The position numbers and the translations under genes were made by a program. The notes under the pieces were generated by a model, which did no database searches, was not told where the DNA came from, and saw only the letters and a list, made by a program, of their open reading frames with translations. A DNA stretch of 50,092 bases from Nocardiopsis sp. CNT312 (GTDB lineage Bacteria; Actinomycetota; Actinomycetes; Streptosporangiales; Streptosporangiaceae). The DNA is taken from positions 1-50,092 of the forward strand of contig NZ_KI911537.1 of the NCBI RefSeq assembly GCF_000515115.1, written 5' to 3'. Positions 43,108 to 50,092 of this stretch are shown piece by piece. Each line of letters starts with the position of its first letter. Position 1 is the first letter of the stretch.

Positions 43108-43189
43108 TCGCCGTGCCGGTGGCGCCCCACCTGTTGGGAGCGTTCCCACACGCCGGTGTCCCAGCCGCGCCCGACGGGCCGCACCCGGT

Positions 43190-43195
43190 TACAGT
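43190..43195 (+). promoter_or_regulatory. -10 box of a probable leaderless mRNA (aldo/keto reductase)
   Basis: TACAGT lies 7 nt before ATG 43203, and no Shine-Dalgarno is present. Confidence 0.5.
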
Positions 43196-43202
43196 GCTGC
43201 CC

Positions 43203-44210
43203 ATGGACTTTCGGCACCTTGGCAGCACCGGCCTGATCATCAGCGAGATCGCCTACGGCAACTGGCTCACCCACGGCTCCCAGGTCGAGGAGGAGACCGC
43301 CCTGGCCTGCGTCCGCGCCGCGCTGGACGCGGGCATCACCACGTTCGACACCGCCGACGTCTACGCCCAGGGCAGGGCGGAGGAGGTCCTGGGGCGAGCG
43401 CTCAAGGGCGAGCGCCGCGACGGATTGGAGATCTTCTCCAAGGTCTTCTGGCCCATGGGCGAGGGCAGGAACGACAAGGGCCTGTCGCGCAAGCACATCA
43501 TCAGGGGCGTGGAGGACTCCCTGCGCCGCCTGGGCACCGACTACCTGGACCTCTACCAGGCGCACCGGTTCGACTACACGACCCCGCTGGAGGAGACCAT
43601 GCGGGCCTTCGAGGACCTCGTCCGCCAGGGCAAGGTCCTCTACGTCGGGGTGTCCGAGTGGCGCGCCGAGGAGATTGAGCGCGCGCTCAGGATCGCCGAC
43701 GAGATGGGCTTCGACCGCATCGTCTCCAACCAGCCGCAGTACAACATGCTGTGGCGGGTCATCGAGTCCGAGGTGGTACCCCTGTGCGAACGTGAGGGGC
43801 TCGGCCAGATCGTCTGGTCGCCCATCGCCGGCGGCGTGCTCAGCGGCAAGTACAAGCCGGGCCGGGAGGCCCCGGCCGGGTCACGGGCGGCCGATCCCAA
43901 GCACGGCCACTTCGTCGCCGGGCTGACCGGGGACGAGGCACTGCTGGAGAAGGTCCAGCGGCTGGAGCCGCTGGCCGCCGAGGCGGGGCTGTCGCTGCCG
44001 CAGCTCGCCGTGGCCTGGGTCCTGCAGAACAGCAACGTGTCCGCGGCCATCATCGGCGCCTCCCGCCCCGAACAGGTGGAGGACAACGTCCAGGCGGCCG
44101 GGGTGAAGCTGGAGGCCGACCTGCTCGCCCGCATCGACGGCGTGCTGGGCGAGAGCGTCAAGCGCGACCCAGCCCTGACCGTGAGCCCGGAGAACGTCCG
44201 CGGCCGGTAA
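43203..44210 (+). CDS. Aldo/keto reductase, KAB/YghZ-like
   Basis: A 335-aa TIM-barrel NADPH-dependent oxidoreductase. The catalytic tetrad is visible as D in FDTADVYAQG (with Tyr), K in IFSKVFW and H in YQAHRFD. The family signature YNMLWRVIESEVVPLCEREGLG and the cofactor-binding IIGASRPEQVEDN place it with AKR6/KAB-type enzymes. The substrate is unknown; small aldehydes such as methylglyoxal are typical. ATG 43203 probably lies at the 5' end of the mRNA. Confidence 0.9.
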   Translation: MDFRHLGSTGLIISEIAYGNWLTHGSQVEEETALACVRAALDAGITTFDTADVYAQGRAEEVLGRALKGERRDGLEIFSKVFWPMGEGRNDKGLSRKHIIRGVEDSLRRLGTDYLDLYQAHRFDYTTPLEETMRAFEDLVRQGKVLYVGVSEWRAEEIERALRIADEMGFDRIVSNQPQYNMLWRVIESEVVPLCEREGLGQIVWSPIAGGVLSGKYKPGREAPAGSRAADPKHGHFVAGLTGDEALLEKVQRLEPLAAEAGLSLPQLAVAWVLQNSNVSAAIIGASRPEQVEDNVQAAGVKLEADLLARIDGVLGESVKRDPALTVSPENVRGR

Positions 44211-44217
44211 GTGCGCC

Positions 44218-44246
44218 GGCCCTCCCGGCCGCGCGCCGGGAGGGCC
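44218..44246. terminator. Terminator between the aldo/keto reductase and a small gene
   Basis: GGCCCTCCCGG pairs with CCGGGAGGGCC across a 7-nt loop, between convergent genes. Confidence 0.8.
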
Positions 44247-44252
44247 GCGAGG

Positions 44253-44459
44253 TCACTGGACGGCTTCCAGGCTCATCTCGTAGACCTCGCGGTCTCCGTC
44301 CAGCAGGACGACCCGGCCCACACCGCCGTCGCTGAGCGTGCGCCAGTGCTCCCCCAGCCAGCTCTCCGCGTCGCCGCGCGAGGGGAACTGCTCCGAGGAC
44401 GGCTCACCCTGTGCCGGAGCCCCTCCGTCGGCCGTGAGGTATCGCCAGGTCCACGCCAT
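44253..44459 (-). CDS. Small conserved hypothetical protein
   Basis: A 68-aa protein with Trp-rich N-terminus (MAWTWRYL), a helical middle (SRGDAESWLGEHWRTL) and C-terminal strands (VGRVVLLDGDREVYEMSLE). No membrane segment or known motif. It looks like a compact soluble domain; similar short proteins are common in actinomycetes. Function unknown. Confidence 0.65.
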   Translation of the reverse strand: MAWTWRYLTADGGAPAQGEPSSEQFPSRGDAESWLGEHWRTLSDGGVGRVVLLDGDREVYEMSLEAVQ

Positions 44460-44539
44460 GTCCGACCGCCCTTCGTCGCGAATGTCACAGTGCCGGTCAC
44501 CGCTTCGCGGTTTCGAGCTTAACGAAGGTTCGGCCTCCG

Positions 44540-45661
44540 ATGCTGTTTACTGCTCGCGTGCGTATCCGATTCCTGGGCACGGCGGGCCAGGCCGGCTGGC
44601 CGGCCCCGCAGTGCACCTGCTCGTCCTGCAACCTGGCGCAGGCGGAGCGCCGCCTGCCCCTGCGTGTGACCGTCGACGACGGCTTCCGTATCCGTGAGGA
44701 GGGGGCCGTGGGAACGGTCCCGCCCGCCTACACGGTCACCCCCACCCCGGACGGCACCCTGGTGGAGGGGCCCAGCGGCGGCCGCCTCCTGTACGCGCGT
44801 TCCACACCGGGTCCGCTGCCCGAGACACCGCCCGTGTGGGAACGCCCCGGCGACGCCCCCTCCTCGTCCTTCACGGCCCCGCCCCAGCAGGTGGACACGG
44901 TGATCGTCGACGCGGCCCGACGGCCCGAGGTGATCGGTGAACTGCGCCGTTCCGGGGTGATCGGGACGACCACCGCCGTGGTGGCGGTGGGGGGCGACCA
45001 CCGGGTCCGCTCCCCCGCCGAGTTCGCCCGCCGCGCCCGCCTGTGGGGCGCCTTCGCCCCCAGCGACGGCCACGTCCTCTCGTGTCCGCCCGCGGTCTGG
45101 CCCGACTCGCGGCCCCACGGCCCGCACCGCGTCCTGGTCACCGGTGGGGTCCGGTCGGGCAAGTCCACCGAGGCGGAACTGCGCCTGACCGCCGAGCCCC
45201 GGGTGGCCTACGCCGCCACGGGCCCCTCCGCCGACCCCGAGAGCGACCCCGAGTGGGCCGAGCGGGTCGCCCTGCACGTCCGGCGCCGCCCCTGGTGGTG
45301 GACGACCGAGGAGACCACCGACCTGGTGTCGCTGCTCGAAGGGGCGCGCGGTGCGGTCCTGGTGGACTGCCTGGGCACCTGGCTGACCGACGCGATGGGG
45401 CGGCACGGGCTGTGGCGGGCAACGCCCCCCGCCGATGCCGAGGAGCGGCTGGAGGACGAGCTGCGGGCCCTGGTGGAGGCCTGGCGGTCCACACGGGCCT
45501 ACGTGGTGGGGGTGACCAACGAGGCGGGCTCGGGCGTGGTCCCCATGACCCGCGCCGGACGGCTGTTCCGGGACCGGCTGGGCACGCTCAACCAGTGGGT
45601 GGCGGCCGAGTCCGAAGAGGTCGTGCTGACGGTGGCCGGGCGCGTGCTGGAGCTTCCGTGA
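44540..45661 (+). CDS. cobU: CobU fused to a degenerate metallo-beta-lactamase-like domain
   Basis: A 373-aa protein. Residues about 195-373 are the bifunctional adenosylcobinamide kinase/guanylyltransferase: P-loop VTGGVRSGKS, then DCLGTWLTDAM, VTNEAGSGVVP and LGTLNQWVA. The first about 190 residues begin like PhnP/PqqB-type metallo-hydrolases (IRFLGTAGQAGWPAPQCTCSSC), but the HxHxDH metal motif is absent. The kinase half phosphorylates adenosylcobinamide and makes its GDP ester for the cobalamin lower loop. The start is uncertain: ATG 44540, or GTG 44558 (VRIRFLG). GTGA overlap with cobS. Confidence 0.88.
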   Translation: MLFTARVRIRFLGTAGQAGWPAPQCTCSSCNLAQAERRLPLRVTVDDGFRIREEGAVGTVPPAYTVTPTPDGTLVEGPSGGRLLYARSTPGPLPETPPVWERPGDAPSSSFTAPPQQVDTVIVDAARRPEVIGELRRSGVIGTTTAVVAVGGDHRVRSPAEFARRARLWGAFAPSDGHVLSCPPAVWPDSRPHGPHRVLVTGGVRSGKSTEAELRLTAEPRVAYAATGPSADPESDPEWAERVALHVRRRPWWWTTEETTDLVSLLEGARGAVLVDCLGTWLTDAMGRHGLWRATPPADAEERLEDELRALVEAWRSTRAYVVGVTNEAGSGVVPMTRAGRLFRDRLGTLNQWVAAESEEVVLTVAGRVLELP

Positions 45662-46446
45662 GCGGCGACGCCGCCGCGGGCGCGCGGATGGCCCTGGGCA
45701 CGTTCACCGTGGTGCCGGTGCGGGTGGAGCGCGTGGACCGCGCCGTGGCGGGGTGGGCGATGTTCTGGTCCGCTCCGCTGGGCGCGCTCCTGGGCGCGGT
45801 GGTCGGAGCGGTCGCGGCGGCCGGCGCGGCGGCCGGGCTGTCGGACACGCTCGCCGCGCTGCTGGGCGTCGGCCTGGGGGCGCTGCTGACCCGGGGCCTG
45901 CACCTGGACGGTCTGGCCGACCTGGCCGACGGCCTGGGCAGCGGTCGGCCCGCCCCAGGGGCCCTCGAGGTGATGCGGCGTTCCGACATCGGACCGTTCG
46001 GGGTGGTCACCCTGGTAGTGGTCCTGGGCGCCCAGGTGCTGGCCCTGGGGCAGATGATCGGAGCCTCTCCCGCGGCGGCCGTCGCCGGAGCGGCCTCGGC
46101 ATGGGCTGCCGGGCGGCTGGCGGTGACCCTGGCGTGCACGCCGCGGGTGCCCTCGGCCCGTACCGACGGGCTGGGGGCGATGGTGGCGGGAACGGTGCGT
46201 GCCCCGGCGGCGGCGGCGGCGTGCGCGGTCACGGCGGCGGTGTGCGCGGCGGGAGGGGCGCACGCGCCGTGGACGGCGGCGGCCTGCGCCGCGGGGGTGG
46301 TGGCCGCACTGGCGGTGGCGGGCGTGCTGCTGCGGCGCGCGGTGCGCCGCCTGGGCGGTGTGACGGGCGACGTACTCGGAGCGCTCGCGGAGTCCGGGGG
46401 TGCGTCCGCACTGGTGGTAGCGTCCGCCGTCGCCTCCTGGAGCTGA
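45658..46446 (+). CDS. cobS: Adenosylcobinamide-GDP ribazoletransferase CobS
   Basis: A 262-aa polytopic membrane protein, very Ala/Gly-rich. Conserved features are FTVVPVRVER, the acidic GLHLDGLADLADGLGS (Mg binding) and MRRSDIGPFG. It joins adenosylcobinamide-GDP and alpha-ribazole to give adenosylcobalamin. GTG 45658 overlaps the cobU stop. No cobT gene is adjacent and no cobalamin riboswitch is seen upstream of cobU. Confidence 0.92.
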   Translation: MSGDAAAGARMALGTFTVVPVRVERVDRAVAGWAMFWSAPLGALLGAVVGAVAAAGAAAGLSDTLAALLGVGLGALLTRGLHLDGLADLADGLGSGRPAPGALEVMRRSDIGPFGVVTLVVVLGAQVLALGQMIGASPAAAVAGAASAWAAGRLAVTLACTPRVPSARTDGLGAMVAGTVRAPAAAAACAVTAAVCAAGGAHAPWTAAACAAGVVAALAVAGVLLRRAVRRLGGVTGDVLGALAESGGASALVVASAVASWS

Positions 46447-46526
46447 CGGGGCCGCCTCCGGGACCCCACCGTGATCCGGCGGACCCGGGAGTCGGTGTCA
46501 CCCTGGTCACATTTTTTCACAGCGCC

Positions 46527-46564
46527 CCTGGACGCGCCCCGGACCGGTCCGGGGCGCGTCCAGG
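46527..46564 (+). terminator. Terminator of cobU-cobS
   Basis: A perfect 38-bp palindrome (CCTGGACGCGCCCCGGACC and its complement) 80 bp after cobS. The remaining 293-bp gap to pepA holds only GC-rich sequence and the pepA promoter. Confidence 0.75.
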
Positions 46565-46726
46565 AACCCCCTGTGACACCCTTCACCAGCGGCCAGAGCC
46601 CCCCTCGCGGGGCACGCACGAGAGGGCCGCCCCGGCCCCCGGCCGGCCTCCCCTCCCCCTCGGAGTGCCGCGCCAGGGGCCCCGGGGGCACGGGGTGCCG
46701 CGTCGCCCGCGTGTACGCGGGACGAC

Positions 46727-46732
46727 TAGCAT
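46727..46732 (+). promoter_or_regulatory. -10 box of a probable leaderless pepA mRNA
   Basis: TAGCAT lies 7 nt before GTG 46740, and there is no properly spaced Shine-Dalgarno. Confidence 0.5.
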
Positions 46733-46739
46733 CGGGGAT

Positions 46740-48254
46740 GTGAGCACGTCGTTGTCAGTAATTACGGAGTCCCCCAGTTCGCTCGACGCCGACGCGGTCG
46801 TCGTCGGCTACCACTCCGGAGGTGAGGCTCCGGAGCCAGCATCGGGCGCTCGTGACGTCGACGCCGCCTTCCCTGGCGGCCTCGGCACGACCCTGTCGCT
46901 CCTGGGAGCGAGCGGCGCCCCCGAGGAGGTGCACACCCTTGCTTCCCTCGGAGTCGTAACGGCCCCGGTCGTGGTCGCGGTCGGTCTCGGACCGGCCCCC
47001 GACGACGGCACCGTCGACCCCGAAGTCCTGTCCCGTGCCGCCGGGGCCGCCCTGCGGTCCCTGGCCGCACGCCCTGAGGGCGCGGGCCGCGTCGCGCTGG
47101 CCCTGCCCGCCGACACCGCCGCGGAGGCGGGTTCGGCGGCGCTCGGAGCACGTCTGGGCGCCTACTCCTACGACCGGTACCGCACCGCGGGGAAGGCGGA
47201 GTCCGCGGGCGAGCGGAACACCTCCCTGAGCGTGGTCTCGGGTGCCGACGGCGCCGCCGAGGCTGTGGAGCGCGCCGAGGTCCTGGCCGATGCGGTCTGC
47301 CTGACCCGCGACCTCGTCAACACGGCCCCCGCCGACCTGGTTCCCGAGGACCTGGCCACCGCGGCACGGGAGGCCGCCGCGCAGGCCGGTCTGGCGATCG
47401 AGGTCCTGGACGAGCGGGCACTGGCCGAGGGCGGCTACGGTGGCCTGACCGGGGTCGGCCAGGGTTCGGTGAACCCGCCGCGCCTGGTCCGCCTGGCCCA
47501 CTCCCACCCGGAGGCGACCAAGACCATCGCCTTCGTCGGCAAGGGCATCACCTTCGACTCGGGCGGCCTGTCCCTCAAGCCCGCGGGTGCGATGGACTGG
47601 ATGAAGTCCGACATGGCCGGCGCCGCCGCCGTGCTCGCGGCGATGCGCGCCATCGCCGCCCTGAAGCTGAAGGTCAACGTCGTCGGCTACCTGGCCGTGG
47701 CGGAGAACATGCCCAGCGGCACCGCGCAGCGGCCCTCCGACGTCCTGAGCATCTACGGCGGCAAGACGGTGGAGGTGCTCAACACCGACGCCGAGGGGCG
47801 CCTGGTGATGGCCGATGCCCTGGTACGCGCCCAGGAGGACGGGCCGGACCTGATCGTGGACATCGCCACGCTGACCGGCGCGCAGCTCGTCGCGCTCGGG
47901 GCCCGCGTGTTCGCGGTCATGGCCAACGGCGACGAGGTGCGCGAGCGAGTCACCGCCGCGGCCGGTACCGCGGGCGAGTCCGCTTGGCCGATGCCGCTCC
48001 CGGCGGAGCTGCGCTCGGGCCTGGACTCCTCCGTCGCCGACATCGCGAACGTGTCCGCGGAGCGCTGGGGCGGCATGCTCTCCGCCGGCGTGTTCCTCAA
48101 GGAGTTCATCGAGGAGGGCGTCGCCTGGGCACACCTCGACGTCGCGGGACCGTCCTTCAACCAGGGCGGCCCCCACGGCTACACCCCCAAGGGAGGTACC
48201 GGTGCGGGCACCCGCACCCTGGTCCGCCTCGCCGAGGAGTACGCCGCCATGTGA
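46740..48254 (+). CDS. pepA: Leucyl aminopeptidase PepA (M17)
   Basis: A 504-aa two-domain metallopeptidase. The N-terminal macro-like domain (1 to about 170) precedes the catalytic domain with GKGITFDSGGLSLKP (Lys, Asp ligands), MKSDMAGAAAV and the signature NTDAEGRLVMADAL. It removes N-terminal leucine and other residues as a hexamer with two metal ions. Alternative starts are unlikely because GTG 46740 fits a leaderless promoter and the N-terminus is family-like. The neighbour lpd recalls the Streptomyces order pepA-lpd-sucB. Confidence 0.95.
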   Translation: MSTSLSVITESPSSLDADAVVVGYHSGGEAPEPASGARDVDAAFPGGLGTTLSLLGASGAPEEVHTLASLGVVTAPVVVAVGLGPAPDDGTVDPEVLSRAAGAALRSLAARPEGAGRVALALPADTAAEAGSAALGARLGAYSYDRYRTAGKAESAGERNTSLSVVSGADGAAEAVERAEVLADAVCLTRDLVNTAPADLVPEDLATAAREAAAQAGLAIEVLDERALAEGGYGGLTGVGQGSVNPPRLVRLAHSHPEATKTIAFVGKGITFDSGGLSLKPAGAMDWMKSDMAGAAAVLAAMRAIAALKLKVNVVGYLAVAENMPSGTAQRPSDVLSIYGGKTVEVLNTDAEGRLVMADALVRAQEDGPDLIVDIATLTGAQLVALGARVFAVMANGDEVRERVTAAAGTAGESAWPMPLPAELRSGLDSSVADIANVSAERWGGMLSAGVFLKEFIEEGVAWAHLDVAGPSFNQGGPHGYTPKGGTGAGTRTLVRLAEEYAAM

Positions 48255-48258
48255 CCCC

Positions 48259-48304
48259 CGGGGCGGGGCGTCGCTTCCATGAGCCGGAGTGACGCCCCGC
48301 CCCG
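48259..48304 (+). terminator. Terminator of pepA
   Basis: CGGGGCGGGGCGTC pairs perfectly with GACGCCCCGCCCCG across an 18-nt loop, directly after the stop. Confidence 0.75.
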
Positions 48305-48397
48305 TTCCCCGCGGCCTGGGCGCCGTCCCCCCGACGCCCGCTCCGGGTCCGCGTCCAACCCGGCAAGCACCAGCCACTGAACAAGGAGTTCGTTCCC

Positions 48398-49774
48398 GTG
48401 AGTGAGAGCGGCGGCACATTCGACCTCGTCGTCCTCGGCGGCGGCAGCGGCGGCTACGCGGCCGCCCTGCGCGCCGCGGAGCTCGACATGAGCGTCGTCC
48501 TGATCGAGAAAGACAAGCTGGGCGGCACCTGCCTGCACCGCGGCTGCATCCCCACCAAGGCGCTCCTGCACTCGGCCGAGGTCGCCGACTCCGCCAAGGA
48601 GAGCGAGGCCTTCGGTGTCAAGGCCACCTTCGAGGGCATCGACATCGAGGCGGTCCACAAGTACAAGGGCAAGGTGATCGGCGGTCTGCACAAGGGCCTG
48701 ACCGGTCTGGTCAAGTCCCGCAAGATCACCGTGGTCGAGGGCGAGGGCAAGCTCACCGGCACCGACGAGGTCACCGTGGACGGGGCGGTCTACAAGGGCC
48801 GCAGCATCGTCCTGGCAACGGGTTCCCAGCCCAAGACCCTGGGCCTGGACATCGACGGCGAGAAGGTGATGACCAGCGACCAGGCCCTGGACCTGGACCG
48901 CGTCCCCGAGTCCGCCATCGTCCTGGGCGGCGGTGTGATCGGTGTGGAGTTCGCCAGCGTATGGCGCTCCTACGGCACCGACGTCACCATCGTCGAGGCC
49001 CTGCCCCACCTGGTCCCGGCCGAGGAGGAGTCCAGCTCCAAGCTTCTGGAGCGGGCCTTCCGCAAGCGCAAGATCAAGTACGAGCTGGGCACCCCCTTCG
49101 AGTCGGTCAAGACCACCGGCTCCGGTGTCACCGTCACCCTCAAGGGCGGCAAGACGCTGGAGGCCGAGGTCCTGCTGGTCGCCATCGGCCGCGGCCCGGT
49201 CTCCGAGGGGCTGGGCTACGAGGAACAGGGCATCGCGCTGGAGCGCGGCTTCGTCACGGTGGACGAGAACCTGCACACCGGTGTCGGCGACGTCTACGCC
49301 GTGGGCGACCTGATCCCGACCCTTCAGCTCGCCCACGTCGGCTTCGCCGAGGGCATCTTCGTCGCCGAGCACATCGCCGGGCAGAACCCGCCCGCCATCG
49401 ACTACGACGGTGTCCCGCGTGTCACCTACTGCGAGCCGGAGGTGGCCTCGGTCGGCCTCACCACCAAGACGGCTCAGGAGCGCGGCCACGACGTCGTCGA
49501 GATGAACTACAACCTCGCGGGCAACGGCAAGAGCCAGATCCTGCAGACGCAGGGCGCGGTGAAGGTCATCGCCGAGAAGGACGGGCCGGTACTGGGGGTC
49601 CACATGGTCGGCAGCCGGGTCGGCGAGCTCATCGCCGAGGGCCAGCTGATCTACAACTGGGAGGCGCTGCCCGCCGAGGTCGCACAGCTCCTCCACCCGC
49701 ACCCGAGCCAGTCGGAGGCGCTGGGAGAGGCGCACCTGGCGCTCGCGGGCAAGCCGCTGCACGTCCACGACTGA
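48398..49774 (+). CDS. lpd: Dihydrolipoyl dehydrogenase (E3)
   Basis: A 458-aa flavoprotein with FAD-binding VVLGGGSGGYAAA, redox disulfide GGTCLHRGCIPTK, NAD-binding VLGGGVIGVEFASVW, second FAD motif VYAVGDLIPTLQLAH and active-site HPHPSQSEA. It reoxidises lipoyl groups of the 2-oxoacid dehydrogenase complexes. GTG 48398 is preceded by AAGGAG. The E2 gene follows after a hairpin, so the two may be partly uncoupled. Confidence 0.97.
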   Translation: MSESGGTFDLVVLGGGSGGYAAALRAAELDMSVVLIEKDKLGGTCLHRGCIPTKALLHSAEVADSAKESEAFGVKATFEGIDIEAVHKYKGKVIGGLHKGLTGLVKSRKITVVEGEGKLTGTDEVTVDGAVYKGRSIVLATGSQPKTLGLDIDGEKVMTSDQALDLDRVPESAIVLGGGVIGVEFASVWRSYGTDVTIVEALPHLVPAEEESSSKLLERAFRKRKIKYELGTPFESVKTTGSGVTVTLKGGKTLEAEVLLVAIGRGPVSEGLGYEEQGIALERGFVTVDENLHTGVGDVYAVGDLIPTLQLAHVGFAEGIFVAEHIAGQNPPAIDYDGVPRVTYCEPEVASVGLTTKTAQERGHDVVEMNYNLAGNGKSQILQTQGAVKVIAEKDGPVLGVHMVGSRVGELIAEGQLIYNWEALPAEVAQLLHPHPSQSEALGEAHLALAGKPLHVHD

Positions 49775-49785
49775 CCGCACCACCC

Positions 49786-49814
49786 GGGGGGCGGGCCCCG
49801 GCGGCCCGCCCCCC
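49786..49814 (+). terminator. Hairpin between lpd and the E2 gene
   Basis: GGGGGGCGGGCC pairs with GGCCCGCCCCCC across a 5-nt loop. Confidence 0.7.
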
Positions 49815-49879
49815 GCCACATTCGCGCTGCCCAGTCAAGGCGTTGGGCAGATTCCGCGCCCAGACCCAACGAGGAACCC

Positions 49880-50092
49880 ATGCCGACTTCCGTTTCCATG
49901 CCAGCCCTGGGTGAGAGCGTCACCGAGGGCACCGTCACCCAGTGGCTGAAGAACGTGGGCGACACCGTCGAGGTAGACGAGCCGCTCCTTGAGGTCTCCA
50001 CCGACAAGGTGGACACCGAGATCCCCTCCCCCGTCGCGGGCGTACTCACCAAGATCCTCGCCGAAGAGGACGAGACCGTGGAGATCGGCACG
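49880..50092 (+). CDS. sucB: 2-oxoacid dehydrogenase E2 (SucB/AceF type), 5' end only
   Basis: 71 codons, cut by the window edge. The start is a complete lipoyl domain beginning [19 protein letters not shown]; the lipoylated lysine is in [11 protein letters not shown] 49880 follows GAGGAA. The position after lpd fits the dihydrolipoamide succinyl- or acetyltransferase of actinomycetes; which acyl group it transfers cannot be told from this part. Confidence 0.9.
   Translation, partial: MPTSVSMPALGESVTEGTVTQWLKNVGDTVEVDEPLLEVSTDKVDTEIPSPVAGVLTKILAEEDETVEIGT

Noticed and set aside
44460..44540. Cobalamin riboswitch before cobU
   Set aside because: The gap is only 80 bp and lacks the conserved B12-box sequence.

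Overview
The window is about 50 kb of very GC-rich DNA carrying densely packed core genes of a filamentous-type actinobacterium. GTG starts are common, and a PASTA-domain kinase, bcc-aa3 respiratory genes, pspAA/pspAB, a mycobacterial-type adenosine kinase and a PimB-like mannosyltransferase are all present. Gene order resembles, from memory, the Streptomyces coelicolor SCO2104-SCO2181 region. Several pairings also match Mycobacterium tuberculosis (Rv2175c with pknL; fadD15, pimB, an NlpC/P60 gene and Rv2191 near trpD and the cytochrome genes; ctaC near adoK). A Nocardiopsaceae-like member of the Streptosporangiales is my best guess, but the species cannot be fixed from sequence alone. I saw no tRNA, rRNA, CRISPR array, IS element or prophage.

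Layout. 1-118: two copies of a 43-bp direct repeat. 119-5.8 kb: an Rv2175c-type DNA-binding protein, a TPP riboswitch driving thiO-thiS-thiG, a PASTA serine/threonine kinase and a MacR-type response regulator. 5.8-10.3 kb: a phosphofructokinase with pyrophosphate-type residues under a perfect DasR-type palindrome, thiI, DAHP synthase preceded by an aromatic-rich leader peptide and hairpin, and a sulfite-oxidase-like enzyme. 10.3-17.7 kb: an esterase/membrane protein/macS operon, an acyltransferase, ROK glucokinase with a small upstream neighbour, and fadD. 17.8-22.2 kb: ctaE-qcrC-qcrA-qcrB. 22.7-29 kb: a degenerate receiver protein and trpD, a stand-alone Lrp-type sensor domain, a DEDDh/GIY-YIG nuclease overlapping a rhomboid protease, and a zinc-ribbon/NYN pair. 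29.3-33 kb: two paralogous secreted NlpC/P60 hydrolases and pimB. 33.1-36 kb: ctaC-ctaD-ctaF. 36.5-39.3 kb: a TusA-like protein, rpsD, adoK and an ErpA/HesB-type protein. 39.5-42.3 kb: pspA-pspAA-htpX-pspAB. 42.4-50.1 kb: a DUF3043 membrane protein, an aldo/keto reductase, cobU-cobS, pepA, lpd and the start of the dihydrolipoamide acyltransferase gene.

Functional themes are aerobic respiration (a diheme QcrC with split cta genes), thiamine and sulfur relay (ThiOSG, ThiI, TusA), central carbon control (PFK, GlkA, DAHP synthase, Lpd/SucB), and envelope synthesis and stress (PASTA kinase, NlpC/P60, PimB, Psp/HtpX). The most interesting signals are regulatory: the probable leaderless leader-peptide attenuator in front of DAHP synthase, the DasR-like operator at pfkA, the TPP riboswitch overlapping the thiO ribosome-binding site, several promoters whose -10 box sits 6-7 nt from the start codon (leaderless mRNAs), and a macS gene whose conserved N-terminus lies upstream of any ATG/GTG/TTG.
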